A DNA stretch of 64,000 nt from JACVRW01 sp963739095 (GTDB taxonomy: Bacteria; Actinomycetota; Thermoleophilia; Solirubrobacterales; Thermoleophilaceae): positions 36,594 to 100,593 of the forward strand of contig CAVTZF010000007.1 in NCBI GenBank assembly GCA_963739095.1, given 5' to 3'. The notes under the pieces are model-generated. The model did not search any database, was not told the origin of the DNA, and was given only the letters and a program-made list of their open reading frames with translations. The position numbers were made by a program, and so were the translations under genes. Positions 18,082-25,992 of the stretch are shown in pieces. Every line of letters begins with the position of its first letter. The first letter of the stretch is position 1.

Positions 18082-18900
18082 ATGGCCGACGCGTTCGGCG
18101 AGTTCGAGAGGGAACGCTGGAACGAAGGTCGCGCCGAGCCCTACCACCACGGCATAAGCACGATCACGACTCGTGCGATCGACCCGCTGCTCGACGCGGC
18201 CGGTGTGCAGGAGGGAACACGGGTGCTCGACCTCGCCACCGGGCCCGGTTACGCGGCGGCGCGCGCCGCCGAGCGCGGCGCCGAGGCGATCGGCATGGAC
18301 TTCGCCCCCGAGATGCTCGAGCTCGCGCGGCGCCTGCACCCGGAGCTCGAATTCCGCGAAGGGGACGCCACGGCCCTCGACTTCGATGACGACAGCTTCG
18401 ACGTGGTGGTCGGCAACTTCCTCATGCCACACCTCACGGACCTGCCTGCCGCCGTCCGCGAGTTCGCCAGGGTCACGCGACCCGGCGGCCGGGTCGCGCT
18501 CACCACCTGGGACGCACCCACGCGGACCCGGTTCGTCGGCGCGATGATCGAGGCGGTCGGCGGAGCGGGGGCGGCGATGCCCGAGGAGCTGCCGGCCGGG
18601 CCGTCGATCTTCCAGTACTCGCTCGATCGCGAGTTCGCGCGGCTCCTGCTGGGTGCCGGCCTAGAGGACCCGATCATCGAGCAGATCGCCTTCAGCCACC
18701 ACGTCGACGACCTCGACCAGTTCTGGGCCGACGTCCTGGGCGGCACCGTCCGCACGATGACCATGGTCACGAGCCAGCCGCCGGAGCTGCAGGTGGAGAT
18801 CCGGCGCCGCTACGACGAGCTGCTCGAGGCCTACCGGACCGGCGACGGCTGGGACATCCCATGCTCGGTCAAGCTCGGGTCGGCACAGAAGCCGGCCTGA
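18082..18900 (+). CDS. Class I SAM-dependent methyltransferase
   Basis: 272 residues. The SAM-binding motif VLDLATGPGYAAARAAERGA is followed by the acidic strand end IGMDFAPEMLELARRL and the motif FDVVVGNFLMPHL, then RVTRPGGRVALTTWD. This is the UbiE/Methyltransf_11 type, usually acting on small molecules. The C-terminal half shows no recognisable substrate signature. Start at 18082 is chosen from the -10 element; ATG 18058, inside the previous gene, would add eight residues. Confidence 0.85.
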   Translation: MADAFGEFERERWNEGRAEPYHHGISTITTRAIDPLLDAAGVQEGTRVLDLATGPGYAAARAAERGAEAIGMDFAPEMLELARRLHPELEFREGDATALDFDDDSFDVVVGNFLMPHLTDLPAAVREFARVTRPGGRVALTTWDAPTRTRFVGAMIEAVGGAGAAMPEELPAGPSIFQYSLDREFARLLLGAGLEDPIIEQIAFSHHVDDLDQFWADVLGGTVRTMTMVTSQPPELQVEIRRRYDELLEAYRTGDGWDIPCSVKLGSAQKPA

Positions 18901-18916
18901 TCTCGCAGGAGAACGT

Positions 18917-19345
18917 CTAGATAGCCACCCCGGCCGCCTCGCGTAGCGCATCGAGCGACTGGCTCGCCCAGCGGCGGAAGTAGATCCCGCCCGTCGCCCG
19001 GTCGAAGGCTCGATCGCCGAGGCGCCGGGCCTCCATTCCCATCTCCAGCTCGACGAAGGTGCCGCCCTGAGCAGGCGTGAGGAACCAGTGGGCGTACATG
19101 CCCGTGAGCTGGCAGCTCATCCGGATCTCGCGCAGGTCGTCGCGGCGGTCGACCAGAAAGCTCGTCTCAGCCGTCCCGATCAGGTCCTTCGTCACCTGCA
19201 CGTACTCGTCGCCCTCCTCGAAGCGCTCTCCTCGCACCTCGATCACCCGCGGCCACCACTCCGGGTAGCGGCTGGGTGTGCCGACCAGGCCCCACACCGC
19301 TTCGAGCGGAGCCTCGAGGTGGGCGTGCTGACGGTGCGCCGACAT
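18917..19345 (-). CDS. SRPBCC (START-like) family protein
   Basis: 142 residues with the polyketide-cyclase/START-like pattern: HLEAPLEAVWGLVGTPSRYP at the start, EWWPRVIEV, a central strand block and a long C-terminal helix (RRWASQSLDALREAAG). Such proteins bind hydrophobic ligands in a cavity; no ligand is indicated. The ATG lies only 7 bases from the GTG of the divergent gene. Confidence 0.78.
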   Translation of the reverse strand: MSAHRQHAHLEAPLEAVWGLVGTPSRYPEWWPRVIEVRGERFEEGDEYVQVTKDLIGTAETSFLVDRRDDLREIRMSCQLTGMYAHWFLTPAQGGTFVELEMGMEARRLGDRAFDRATGGIYFRRWASQSLDALREAAGVAI

Positions 19346-19357
19346 TGGGGAAGTGTC
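19341..19357. promoter_or_regulatory. Interlocked divergent leaderless promoters
   Basis: Plus strand: GACATT (19341-19346) lies 6 bases before GTG 19353. Minus strand: GACACT (19357-19352) lies 6 bases before ATG 19345. Each hexamer sits within the first codons of the opposite gene. If both are real, the two genes cannot be initiated at the same time. Confidence 0.35.
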
Positions 19358-19877
19358 TCAACCTGCGATCGTGCGCCCAGTGACCGAGCTCGCCCACCTC
19401 CGTGTCTATCGCTTCGACTCCAATGCCGTGTTCGAGGGCGGCCTGATCGGTGCGATCGAGCGCCTCGAGCTCGAGAAGGAGCAGAAACTGCTCGACGCCC
19501 TCTTCGTGAGACGGGACACGGCGAGCGGTGACCTTGAGGCGGTCGATCTGGCCATCGGGGGTGCCGACGCCACGTTCGCGTCGCTGCTCGAGTTCCGCCT
19601 CGAGTCCGGCAGGCGACGAGCGCTCACCGAGCGCACGCTAACCGAGCACCGCCGTGGTGTCCCGCGGCCGCTGATCGAGGCGATCGCAGCCACGCTATCG
19701 GCGGGTGCCGCGATCTTCGCCGTGCTCCAGAGCGGGCCCACCGCGACCGTTCTCGAGGACGCGGTCGAGCGATGTGGCGGCCAACGGATCGCCGACGAAG
19801 CGGTCGACGCCCGCGCACTGGCGCAGGTCGGTTCGCAGCTGCGCAGGGCCGTGGGCGCCCCGTCGGCGGAGACCTGA
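19353..19877 (+). CDS. Hypothetical protein, DUF6325/DUF1269-like pattern
   Basis: 174 residues. The pattern of an N-terminal strand (LAHLRVYRFDSNAVFEGGLI), a regulatory-looking LLDALFVRRDTASGDLEAVDL segment and a small hydrophobic alanine/glycine stretch (LIEAIAATLSAGAAIFAVLQ) recalls DUF6325 or DUF1269 proteins, but the match is loose. Function unknown. GTG 19353 is the first start; GTG 19371 or 19380 are alternatives that would leave a normal gap to the divergent gene. Confidence 0.55.
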   Translation: MSQPAIVRPVTELAHLRVYRFDSNAVFEGGLIGAIERLELEKEQKLLDALFVRRDTASGDLEAVDLAIGGADATFASLLEFRLESGRRRALTERTLTEHRRGVPRPLIEAIAATLSAGAAIFAVLQSGPTATVLEDAVERCGGQRIADEAVDARALAQVGSQLRRAVGAPSAET

Positions 19878-19899
19878 GCGCGCGGGGGGCCGCGGCTCT

Positions 19900-20529
19900 C
19901 TACACGTCCAGGCTGATGGGGAAGGTCGCGATCCAGATCAGGCTGCCTAGAAACAGGGCGTAGCCGAGCCCCAGGACCACCCTGCGGGGCGTGCGTGAGC
20001 TCAGGCGCGTGCTGATTCCGGCGAAGAACAGCGAGGCGGCGAACAGCACGACAGTGAGCGAGTAGTTGTCCGCCCTTTGGATGTACTGCCCGACGCTCGC
20101 CGAGGCGGCGGCGGCCTGCTTCTCGAGGGTTTCGGCCCGCGTGGTCGCGTCGAGCTTGTACTGGGGCATTGCGAACGGTGACAGTGGCGCGTCGGGATTG
20201 GTGCGCGGCTTCGTCGCGATCCATGCCCGAAACGCAGGCTTGAACTCGGCATGAAAGCGCCTCCGGTAGAAGTCGGCGAGCTCGGTCTCGTTTTGCGCGA
20301 AGGCGTCCACCCATTGCGTGAACAGCGCGACGTCGATCTGCGTTTGGCGATTCGCCACGTTCGCCTGGCGTGTCGACTCGACCCGAGCCGCGATCGAGGC
20401 GCTCTGCGCCCGCGCCTGCTCGCCGTGCCAGCGCCCGGACTGGTAAGCCGCCCAGGCGGTGGCCACGGCCGCAATCGCGAGCAGTACCGTCGCCGCGAGC
20501 TCGAGGTGGCTCTTGGTCGCGTCATCCAT
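19900..20529 (-). CDS. Membrane protein of unknown function
   Basis: 209 residues. One helix near the N-terminus (LAATVLLAIAAVATAWAAYQ) precedes a long alpha-helical, glutamine/alanine-rich extramembrane region (about residues 40-140, with NRQTQIDVALFTQWVDAFAQ). Two C-terminal helices follow (YSLTVVLFAASLFFAGI and VVLGLGYALFLGSLIWIA). The ATG overlaps the stop of the upstream gene (ATGA), so the two membrane proteins are probably made together and may form one complex. No family recognised with confidence. Confidence 0.65.
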   Translation of the reverse strand: MDDATKSHLELAATVLLAIAAVATAWAAYQSGRWHGEQARAQSASIAARVESTRQANVANRQTQIDVALFTQWVDAFAQNETELADFYRRRFHAEFKPAFRAWIATKPRTNPDAPLSPFAMPQYKLDATTRAETLEKQAAAASASVGQYIQRADNYSLTVVLFAASLFFAGISTRLSSRTPRRVVLGLGYALFLGSLIWIATFPISLDV

Positions 20530-21359
20530 CAGGCCGTGACCGGGGTGCCTCTCGCATCGCACGGAGCCGGAGCCCTGTCGTTCACGATGGCGCGCTCCTC
20601 GTTCAGGATCCGCAGCGACCGCTCCATTGCAACCGGTTCGATTCGCCCCAGGGCGTCCCTGTACGGGTTGTCGAGTGCGTTGATCGCCAGCAGCGTGAGC
20701 ACGATCACCGTGGTCGCCGATCCCATCAGCACCGCCTGGGCGCCCACGCCCTCGCTGCTGTCCGCGAAGAAGAGCATGAAGACGAAGACGACGCCCGCTA
20801 CCAGGAAGAGAACGAGCCAGATCGAGCTCGGGATGATGCCCTCCGCACCGTGGAGCCGGTCGCTCCGGGCCGTCTCGCGGTCCGAGGTCTGATCGAGCCA
20901 CTTGTCAAAAGCGGACTGCTCGGTGGGGCTGGTCGGCTTCGCGAGCCTCAGGCTCTTGAAAAGGGCGGCCCCCCACGGATTGATCGTGTCGCCGCCCGCT
21001 CCGTCCTCCATCTGCGGCCACTCCTGGTAGACGACCGAGCGTGCGTAGCAGACGAGCTCCCCTGTGAGGCGCTGGTGCAGCGCCTCCGGTAGGAACTCCG
21101 CCGTCTCGAACTGCTGTATGACGGTGAGCGCCTCTGTTTCCCCGCCGGTACGCGACTGGTCGTAGCTGGTGAAGGCCAGGAAGATGATGAAGCCGGCGAA
21201 GATCGCAAACCCACCAGCGAGCACGCCGAAGACCCCTGACGCGCGATCGCCGTCCTGGAAGCGGCTGCCCTCCGGCGCCCCGCGCCGGACCAGCAGCATC
21301 GCCGCGATCGTCGCGACGTTGGCGACGATGAGGATGACGATGGCCCAGACATGATTCAT
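20529..21359 (-). CDS. DUF4239-like membrane protein
   Basis: 276 residues. It has an N-terminal helix (WAIVILIVANVATIAAMLLV), a second helix pair (VFGVLAGGFAIFAGFIIFLAF) followed by a soluble domain (about 75-185), then two more helices (SIWLVLFLVAGVVFVFMLFF and a TTVIVLTLLAINALDNPY block). The ending LLAINALDNPYRD plus IEPVAME resembles DUF4239 (bestrophin-like) proteins. Function unknown. First gene of a two-gene operon with the next membrane protein. Confidence 0.65.
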   Translation of the reverse strand: MNHVWAIVILIVANVATIAAMLLVRRGAPEGSRFQDGDRASGVFGVLAGGFAIFAGFIIFLAFTSYDQSRTGGETEALTVIQQFETAEFLPEALHQRLTGELVCYARSVVYQEWPQMEDGAGGDTINPWGAALFKSLRLAKPTSPTEQSAFDKWLDQTSDRETARSDRLHGAEGIIPSSIWLVLFLVAGVVFVFMLFFADSSEGVGAQAVLMGSATTVIVLTLLAINALDNPYRDALGRIEPVAMERSLRILNEERAIVNDRAPAPCDARGTPVTA

Positions 21360-21463
21360 GGCTGATATCCGATGACGCGCCGGCGCACGTCATCGCGGTG
21401 GCCGGAGGACCCTACGGTGCCTTGACCGCGCGTGGCAACAATCGCCGGACAAGCGCGTCTCGA

Positions 21464-21486
21464 GGCGCCGCCTCTGAGGCGGCGCC
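21464..21486. terminator. Strong GC hairpin in the 21360-21633 gap
   Basis: GGCGCCGCCT (21464-21473) pairs perfectly with AGGCGGCGCC (21477-21486) around a 3-base loop. No T-run on either side, so it may be a structural element or factor-dependent stop. Nothing else is recognised in this 274-base gap, which also holds the promoters of the flanking genes. Confidence 0.4.
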
Positions 21487-21633
21487 GGACGAGCGTGCAG
21501 CCACCTGACGGCGGCTTGGGAACGTGGAGAGTTCGCTGTGTGGCGCCAAGTGCGGCATGCTGCACCCGGCTCGAGGAGAGCCGCGCACCTGCCCGAGTGG
21601 CGGGGACGCCGACCCGAGAATGGAGGCAACGAT

Positions 21634-21948
21634 ATGCCCGACGACACCGCGCAAGGGACCGTTCAGCAACCACTCGATGAAGCTATGGCAGCTACGCGGC
21701 GCGTGGTAACCGAGGAGGGCTATTCGGAGCTTGAGGCGAGCGGCCCCACCACTCTCATGTTCAAGAAGAGCAGCGGCGCGCTCCCCGTGGACAGAGACAT
21801 CATTGTCCAGTTCGAGGAGCTGTCGCCGACCGAGACCCGCCTGACAGTCACGGCGACCACCGAAGCCCACTTCGATTACGGGCGGAGCAAGCGCGCGACA
21901 CACAGTGTTCTCGAAGCCGTGGGTGCCCAGTACGACGAGACCAGCTGA
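21634..21948 (+). CDS. Small hypothetical protein
   Basis: 104 residues, soluble, with no signal peptide or helix. The arrangement of strands (YSELEASGPTTLMFKKSSG, RDIIVQFEELSPTETRLTVT ATTEAHFDY in spirit of a beta-sheet) suggests a small START-like or cystatin-like fold, without a recognised family. A GGAGG-like ribosome binding site (TGGAGGCAACGAT) precedes ATG 21634, so the upstream in-frame codons are not used. Stands alone between the DUF4239-like gene and efp. Confidence 0.55.
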   Translation: MPDDTAQGTVQQPLDEAMAATRRVVTEEGYSELEASGPTTLMFKKSSGALPVDRDIIVQFEELSPTETRLTVTATTEAHFDYGRSKRATHSVLEAVGAQYDETS

Positions 21949-22024
21949 GCACTCGCGCGACCAGCGCTCTTCCCCGGCGAAGGCGCCCTGTGTGTCGGGG
22001 TAGGCGCGCGCTGAGACCCACGAC

Positions 22025-22030
22025 TACCCT
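22025..22030 (+). promoter_or_regulatory. -10 of leaderless promoter, efp operon
   Basis: TACCCT, 9 bases before GTG 22040. The same hexamer precedes the response regulator (53645) and the SCO-like gene (61328). Confidence 0.5.
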
Positions 22031-22039
22031 TCCTCGCCC

Positions 22040-22600
22040 GTGGTCGGCACGAACCAGTTCAAGAACGGCATGCACGTCGAGCTCGACGGCAAGGTCTTTC
22101 GCATCGTCGAGTTCCAGCACGTGAAGCCCGGCAAGGGCGGCGCGTTCGTGCGGACGAAGCTCAAGCGCGTCGACGACGGAGCGGTCATCGACAGGACCTT
22201 CCGCGCCGGCGAGAAGTTCCGGCCCGTCCGGACCGAGTCGCGCAAGATGACGTTCCTGTACACGGACGGGACCGACGCCCACTTCATGGACGTCCAGAGC
22301 TACGAGCAGATGGCGGTGCCGGAGGAGTCGGTCAAGGAGTCGCTCCAGTGGGTCATGCCGAACGAGGAGGTCGACGTGCTCTACGTCGACGAGCGGCCCG
22401 CCGACGTCCAGGTGCCGACCGCCGTCGAGCTGGCGGTCGCGGAGACCGACCCGGGGCTCCGGGGCGACACGGCCTCCGGCGGCGGCGACAAGCCCGCCAC
22501 GCTCGAGTCCGGCGTCGTCGTCCGGGTTCCGCTGTTCGTGAACGTCGGCGATCGGGTCCGGGTGGACACCCGCTCGGGCGAGTACGTCTCGCGCGCGTAA
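22040..22600 (+). CDS. efp: Translation elongation factor P
   Basis: 186 residues with the three OB-like domains of EF-P. The modification loop is HVKPGKGGAF with lysine 32 at the position that is modified in many bacteria. The C-terminal signature GDRVRVDTRSGEYVSRA is intact. EF-P relieves ribosome stalling at proline runs. First gene of the efp-nusB-xseB-ispA-dxs operon; the TAA overlaps the nusB ATG. No lysine-modifying EpmA-type gene is nearby. Confidence 0.96.
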   Translation: MVGTNQFKNGMHVELDGKVFRIVEFQHVKPGKGGAFVRTKLKRVDDGAVIDRTFRAGEKFRPVRTESRKMTFLYTDGTDAHFMDVQSYEQMAVPEESVKESLQWVMPNEEVDVLYVDERPADVQVPTAVELAVAETDPGLRGDTASGGGDKPATLESGVVVRVPLFVNVGDRVRVDTRSGEYVSRA

Positions 22601-22980
22601 TGCGCCGCACCGAGCAGCGGAGAGCGGCGGTCGTGGCGCTCTATCAGGGAGATGTGACCGCCAGGCCCGCGCTCGACCTGCTCGATCGCGACGCAACGTC
22701 CTTCACCCGCGAGCTCGTCGAGGGCGTGCTCGCCGACCAGGCCGAGCTCGACGACCTGATCGCGACCCACTCGTCGGGCTGGACCCTCGACCGGATCGCG
22801 CCCGTCGAGCGCAACATCCTGCGGGTGGCGCTGTACGAGCTCCGCAGCCGGGAGGACGTCCCGGCCGAGGTCGCCATCGACGAGGCGGTCGAGGCTGCCA
22901 AGGAGCTCTGCTCCGCCGAGGCGCCTGGCTTCGTGAACGGCATCCTCGGCACGGTCGCACGCCGGGAGGCGGCGCGATGA
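22600..22980 (+). CDS. nusB: Transcription antitermination protein NusB
   Basis: 126 residues, slightly short for the family but complete: RRTEQRRAAVVALYQGDV start, LDRIAPVERNILRVALYEL and AIDEAVEAAKELCSAEAPGF, then VNGILGTVAR. NusB binds boxA RNA with S10 during rRNA transcription. The ATG overlaps the efp stop (TAATG), and the stop overlaps the next start. efp-nusB adjacency is also seen in mycobacteria. Confidence 0.94.
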   Translation: MRRTEQRRAAVVALYQGDVTARPALDLLDRDATSFTRELVEGVLADQAELDDLIATHSSGWTLDRIAPVERNILRVALYELRSREDVPAEVAIDEAVEAAKELCSAEAPGFVNGILGTVARREAAR

Positions 22981-23180
22981 TGGCCGAGCCCGACTCGGTC
23001 ACGGCGCTCGCCGAGGAGCTCGAGGCCGTCGCGGACAGGCTGCGCTCGGGCGCGCTCGAGCAGGACGAAGCCGCCGCGCTCGTCGAGCGCTGCGCCGAGC
23101 TCGCCGGCAGGCTGGGCGCCGAGATCGACACTCGCGCGCGCGTCGCCGGCGAGGCGGAGGGCCAGGAGCGCCTTCTTTGA
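22977..23180 (+). CDS. xseB: Exodeoxyribonuclease VII small subunit-like protein
   Basis: 67 residues. The helical pattern LAEELEAVADRLRSGALEQDEAAALVERCAELA matches the XseB fold (two helices with the spaced ELE...RL...G/L.E.A...E motif). Position just before ispA and dxs is the same as in E. coli (xseB-ispA-dxs). The large subunit XseA is not in this window. Overlaps nusB (ATGA) and ispA (TTGA), so translational coupling is likely. Assignment rests on a short, low-complexity sequence. Confidence 0.6.
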   Translation: MMAEPDSVTALAEELEAVADRLRSGALEQDEAAALVERCAELAGRLGAEIDTRARVAGEAEGQERLL

Positions 23181-24055
23181 GCTCGGTCGGGGCGCCGGCC
23201 TATCCGCTCGACCTGCAGCATCGGGTGGACGGCTATCTCGAGGGCCTGCGTTTCGCGCACGAGCCGGGCACGGCGCGGCTCGAGGAGGCGATGCGCTACT
23301 CGCTGCTCGCCGGCGGCAAGCGCATCCGGCCGGTGCTGGCGCTCGCGACGGCCGAGGCGCTCGGGCGCGACCCGGGCGAGATGCTGCCGCTCGCCGCGGC
23401 CATCGAGATGATCCACACCTACTCGCTCATCCATGACGACCTGCCGGCGATGGACGACGACGGGCTGCGCCGCGGCAAGCCGACCTGCCACGTCGCCTTC
23501 GGCGAGGACGTGGCGATCCTGGCGGGCGACGGGCTGTTCGCGGAGGCGCTGCGCCTTGCTCTGACCGAGCAGGTGGGCGAGCCGGCGAACGTCCTCGCCG
23601 CCATGCGCGAGCTCGTGTCCGCGGCGGGGGTCGGAGGGATGGTCGGAGGGCAGTACCTGGACGTCGCTGGCGACGCGGCCGTCGAGCTGCGCCACTTGCA
23701 CGAGCTGAAGACGGGCGCCCTGATTGCCGCCTCGGTGGGTTCGGTACTGGCACTCGAGGGGATGGATGGACCTGCCACAATCCCGTACCGGCGCTTTGCG
23801 GCTGAGCTGGGCGTCGTCTTCCAGATCGTCGACGACATCCTCGACGTGACCGGGGACGAGGCCGAGATCGGAAAGCCGCAGGGCTCCGACGAGCGCCATG
23901 GGAAGACCACCTACGTGAGTGTCTTCGGACTGGAACGGGCCCGCGAGCTCGCCCGCGAGTCGCACGCGAAGGCACAGGCGGCGCTGGCGGAGGCCACGGG
24001 CGACACCCAGCGCCTCGCCGGAATCGCCGACTACATCCTCACCCGCACGACATGA
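23177..24055 (+). CDS. ispA: Polyprenyl (geranyl/farnesyl) diphosphate synthase
   Basis: 292 residues with both aspartate-rich motifs: first DDLPAMDDD, second QIVDDILDVTGD, plus GGKRIRPVL and MVGGQYLDV. It condenses isopentenyl diphosphate with allylic diphosphates. Two residues (PA) within the first motif (DDxxxxD) indicate the bacterial-type short-chain synthase. TTG start overlapping the xseB stop. Operon partner dxs supplies the precursor pathway. Confidence 0.93.
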   Translation: MSSVGAPAYPLDLQHRVDGYLEGLRFAHEPGTARLEEAMRYSLLAGGKRIRPVLALATAEALGRDPGEMLPLAAAIEMIHTYSLIHDDLPAMDDDGLRRGKPTCHVAFGEDVAILAGDGLFAEALRLALTEQVGEPANVLAAMRELVSAAGVGGMVGGQYLDVAGDAAVELRHLHELKTGALIAASVGSVLALEGMDGPATIPYRRFAAELGVVFQIVDDILDVTGDEAEIGKPQGSDERHGKTTYVSVFGLERARELARESHAKAQAALAEATGDTQRLAGIADYILTRTT

Positions 24056-25992
24056 CCACGCTCCTCGACAAGATCGACGGTCCGGCTGACCTGAAGCGGC
24101 TCTCGGACGAGCAGCTGCAGCAGGTCGCCCAGGAGGTCCGCGAGCTGATCATCGAGACGATCGGCGAGATCGGCGGCCACTTCGGCGCGAACCTCGGCGC
24201 CTGCGAGATCGCCGTTGCGCTGCACTCGCTGCTCGACTCGCCACGCGACAAGATCCTCTGGGACGTCGGCCACCAGGCCTACCCGCACAAGGTGCTGACC
24301 GGGCGCCGCGACCAGCTCGGCACGATCCGCAAGTACGGCGGGCTTGCGCCCTTCTGCGCGATCCACGAATCCGAGCACGACATCATGGGCGCCGGGCACG
24401 CCTCGACCTCGGTCTCCTACGCGGTCGGGATCAAGGAGGCGATGCGCCGCGGAGCCGGCGAGGACGGCAAGGTCGTCGCAGTGATCGGCGACGGCGCGCT
24501 GACCGGCGGCGTGTCGTTCGAGGCGCTTCTCAACGCCGGCGGCATGGATACGCCGATCGTGATCGTCGTCAACGACAACGGCATGTCGATCGCGCCCAAC
24601 GTCGGTGCGCTGTCGCGGCTCTTCAACCGCATGCGCCTCAACCCGAAGCTGTACCACGCGCGCGAGGACGCCGAGGAGACGCTCACGCGGCTGCCGGCGG
24701 GGATCGGCAGCAAGATCGAGCGCTTCGGCCCGATCCTGAAGGAGTCGCTCAAGGCCTACTGGGCGCCGGGCCTCTTCTTCGAGGAGCTCGATCTCGCCTA
24801 CGTGGGCGTCGTCGATGGCCACGACGTGAAGTCGCTCCGCCAGGCGATCGGCGAGGCGCTGCAGGCCGACCGGCCCGTCGTGGTCCACTGCAAGACCGTG
24901 AAGGGCAAGGGCTTCGTGCCCGCCGAGGAGGGCGGCCTCGAGGGCATGGAGAAGTGGCATGCCGCCAAGCCCGGCTCGATCGTCAACGGCCTCGCCGCGC
25001 CGAAGAAGCCGAACGGCAAGTCCTCTGCCGCTCCCAAGCCGCCCCAGTACACGCAGGTGTTCGGGGAGGCGCTCGTCGAGGAGGCGCGCCGCGACGAGCG
25101 CGTGCTCGGCATCACCGCCGCGATGAACTCCGGGACCGGCCTGAACCTGCTGCAGGAGGCGCTGCCCGAGCGCTACTACGACGTCGGCATCGCCGAGCAG
25201 CACGCTGTGCTGTTCGCAGCCGGGCTCGCGCTCGAGGGCGCCAAGCCGGTCGCGGCGATCTACTCGACCTTCCTGCAGCGCGGCTACGACCAGATCGTCC
25301 ACGACGTCTGCCTGCAGAACCTGAACGTGGTGTTCGCCATGGACCGCGCCGGCCTCGTCGGCGACGACGGCCCGACTCACCATGGCGCCTTCGACATCTC
25401 GTGGCTGCGCTGCCTGCCGAACATCACGCTGATGGCACCGCGCGACGAGGCGCTGCTCGTCCACATGCTGCACACGGCCCTGCGCCACGACGACGGCCCG
25501 GTGGCGCTGCGCTACCCGCGCGGCGAGGCCGAGGGCGTGTCGCTGCCACTCAGGCCGGAGCGCATCGAGATCGGCCGTGGCGAGCTCCTGCGCGAGGGTG
25601 AGCGGGTCGCGTTCCTCGGCTACGGGTACGGCGTGAGCGTCGCGCTCGGTGCAGCGGACCTGCTGGCGGAGGGCCACGGCGTCGATGCGACCGTGGCCGA
25701 CGCGCGCTTTGCAAAGCCGCTCGACGGCGAGCTCGTCGAGCGACTGGCCGCAGAGCACGATGTGCTCGTGACCGTCGAGGAGAACGTGCTCTCAGGCGGC
25801 TTCGGCTCGGCGGTCGTCGAGCATCTCGCGGACCACGACCTGTTGGGCGGCACGCGCGTGCTGCGCATCGGGCTGCCTGACGCGTACGTGACGCACGGCA
25901 AGCCCGCGCTGCTGCGCGCCGAGGTCGGGCTCACGCCCGAGGCCGTCGCCGACCGCGTCGCGCAGGCCGTGTTCGAGCCGAGCCTGGCCTGA
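24052..25992 (+). CDS. dxs: 1-deoxy-D-xylulose-5-phosphate synthase
   Basis: 646 residues, normal length. TPP-binding motif GDGALTGGVSFEALLNAG, the N-terminal HQAYPHKVLTGR with the catalytic histidine, and the transketolase-like centre YDVGIAEQHAVLFAAG are present; the C-terminal domain (VTVEENVLSGGFGSAV) is complete. It catalyses the first step of the MEP isoprenoid pathway from pyruvate and glyceraldehyde 3-phosphate. Start overlaps ispA (ATGA). The stop abuts the convergent peptidase gene without a gap. Confidence 0.96.
   Translation: MTTLLDKIDGPADLKRLSDEQLQQVAQEVRELIIETIGEIGGHFGANLGACEIAVALHSLLDSPRDKILWDVGHQAYPHKVLTGRRDQLGTIRKYGGLAPFCAIHESEHDIMGAGHASTSVSYAVGIKEAMRRGAGEDGKVVAVIGDGALTGGVSFEALLNAGGMDTPIVIVVNDNGMSIAPNVGALSRLFNRMRLNPKLYHAREDAEETLTRLPAGIGSKIERFGPILKESLKAYWAPGLFFEELDLAYVGVVDGHDVKSLRQAIGEALQADRPVVVHCKTVKGKGFVPAEEGGLEGMEKWHAAKPGSIVNGLAAPKKPNGKSSAAPKPPQYTQVFGEALVEEARRDERVLGITAAMNSGTGLNLLQEALPERYYDVGIAEQHAVLFAAGLALEGAKPVAAIYSTFLQRGYDQIVHDVCLQNLNVVFAMDRAGLVGDDGPTHHGAFDISWLRCLPNITLMAPRDEALLVHMLHTALRHDDGPVALRYPRGEAEGVSLPLRPERIEIGRGELLREGERVAFLGYGYGVSVALGAADLLAEGHGVDATVADARFAKPLDGELVERLAAEHDVLVTVEENVLSGGFGSAVVEHLADHDLLGGTRVLRIGLPDAYVTHGKPALLRAEVGLTPEAVADRVAQAVFEPSLA

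Noticed and set aside
24031..25758. 575-codon open frame on the minus strand
   Set aside because: Antisense to dxs; no domain or promoter.
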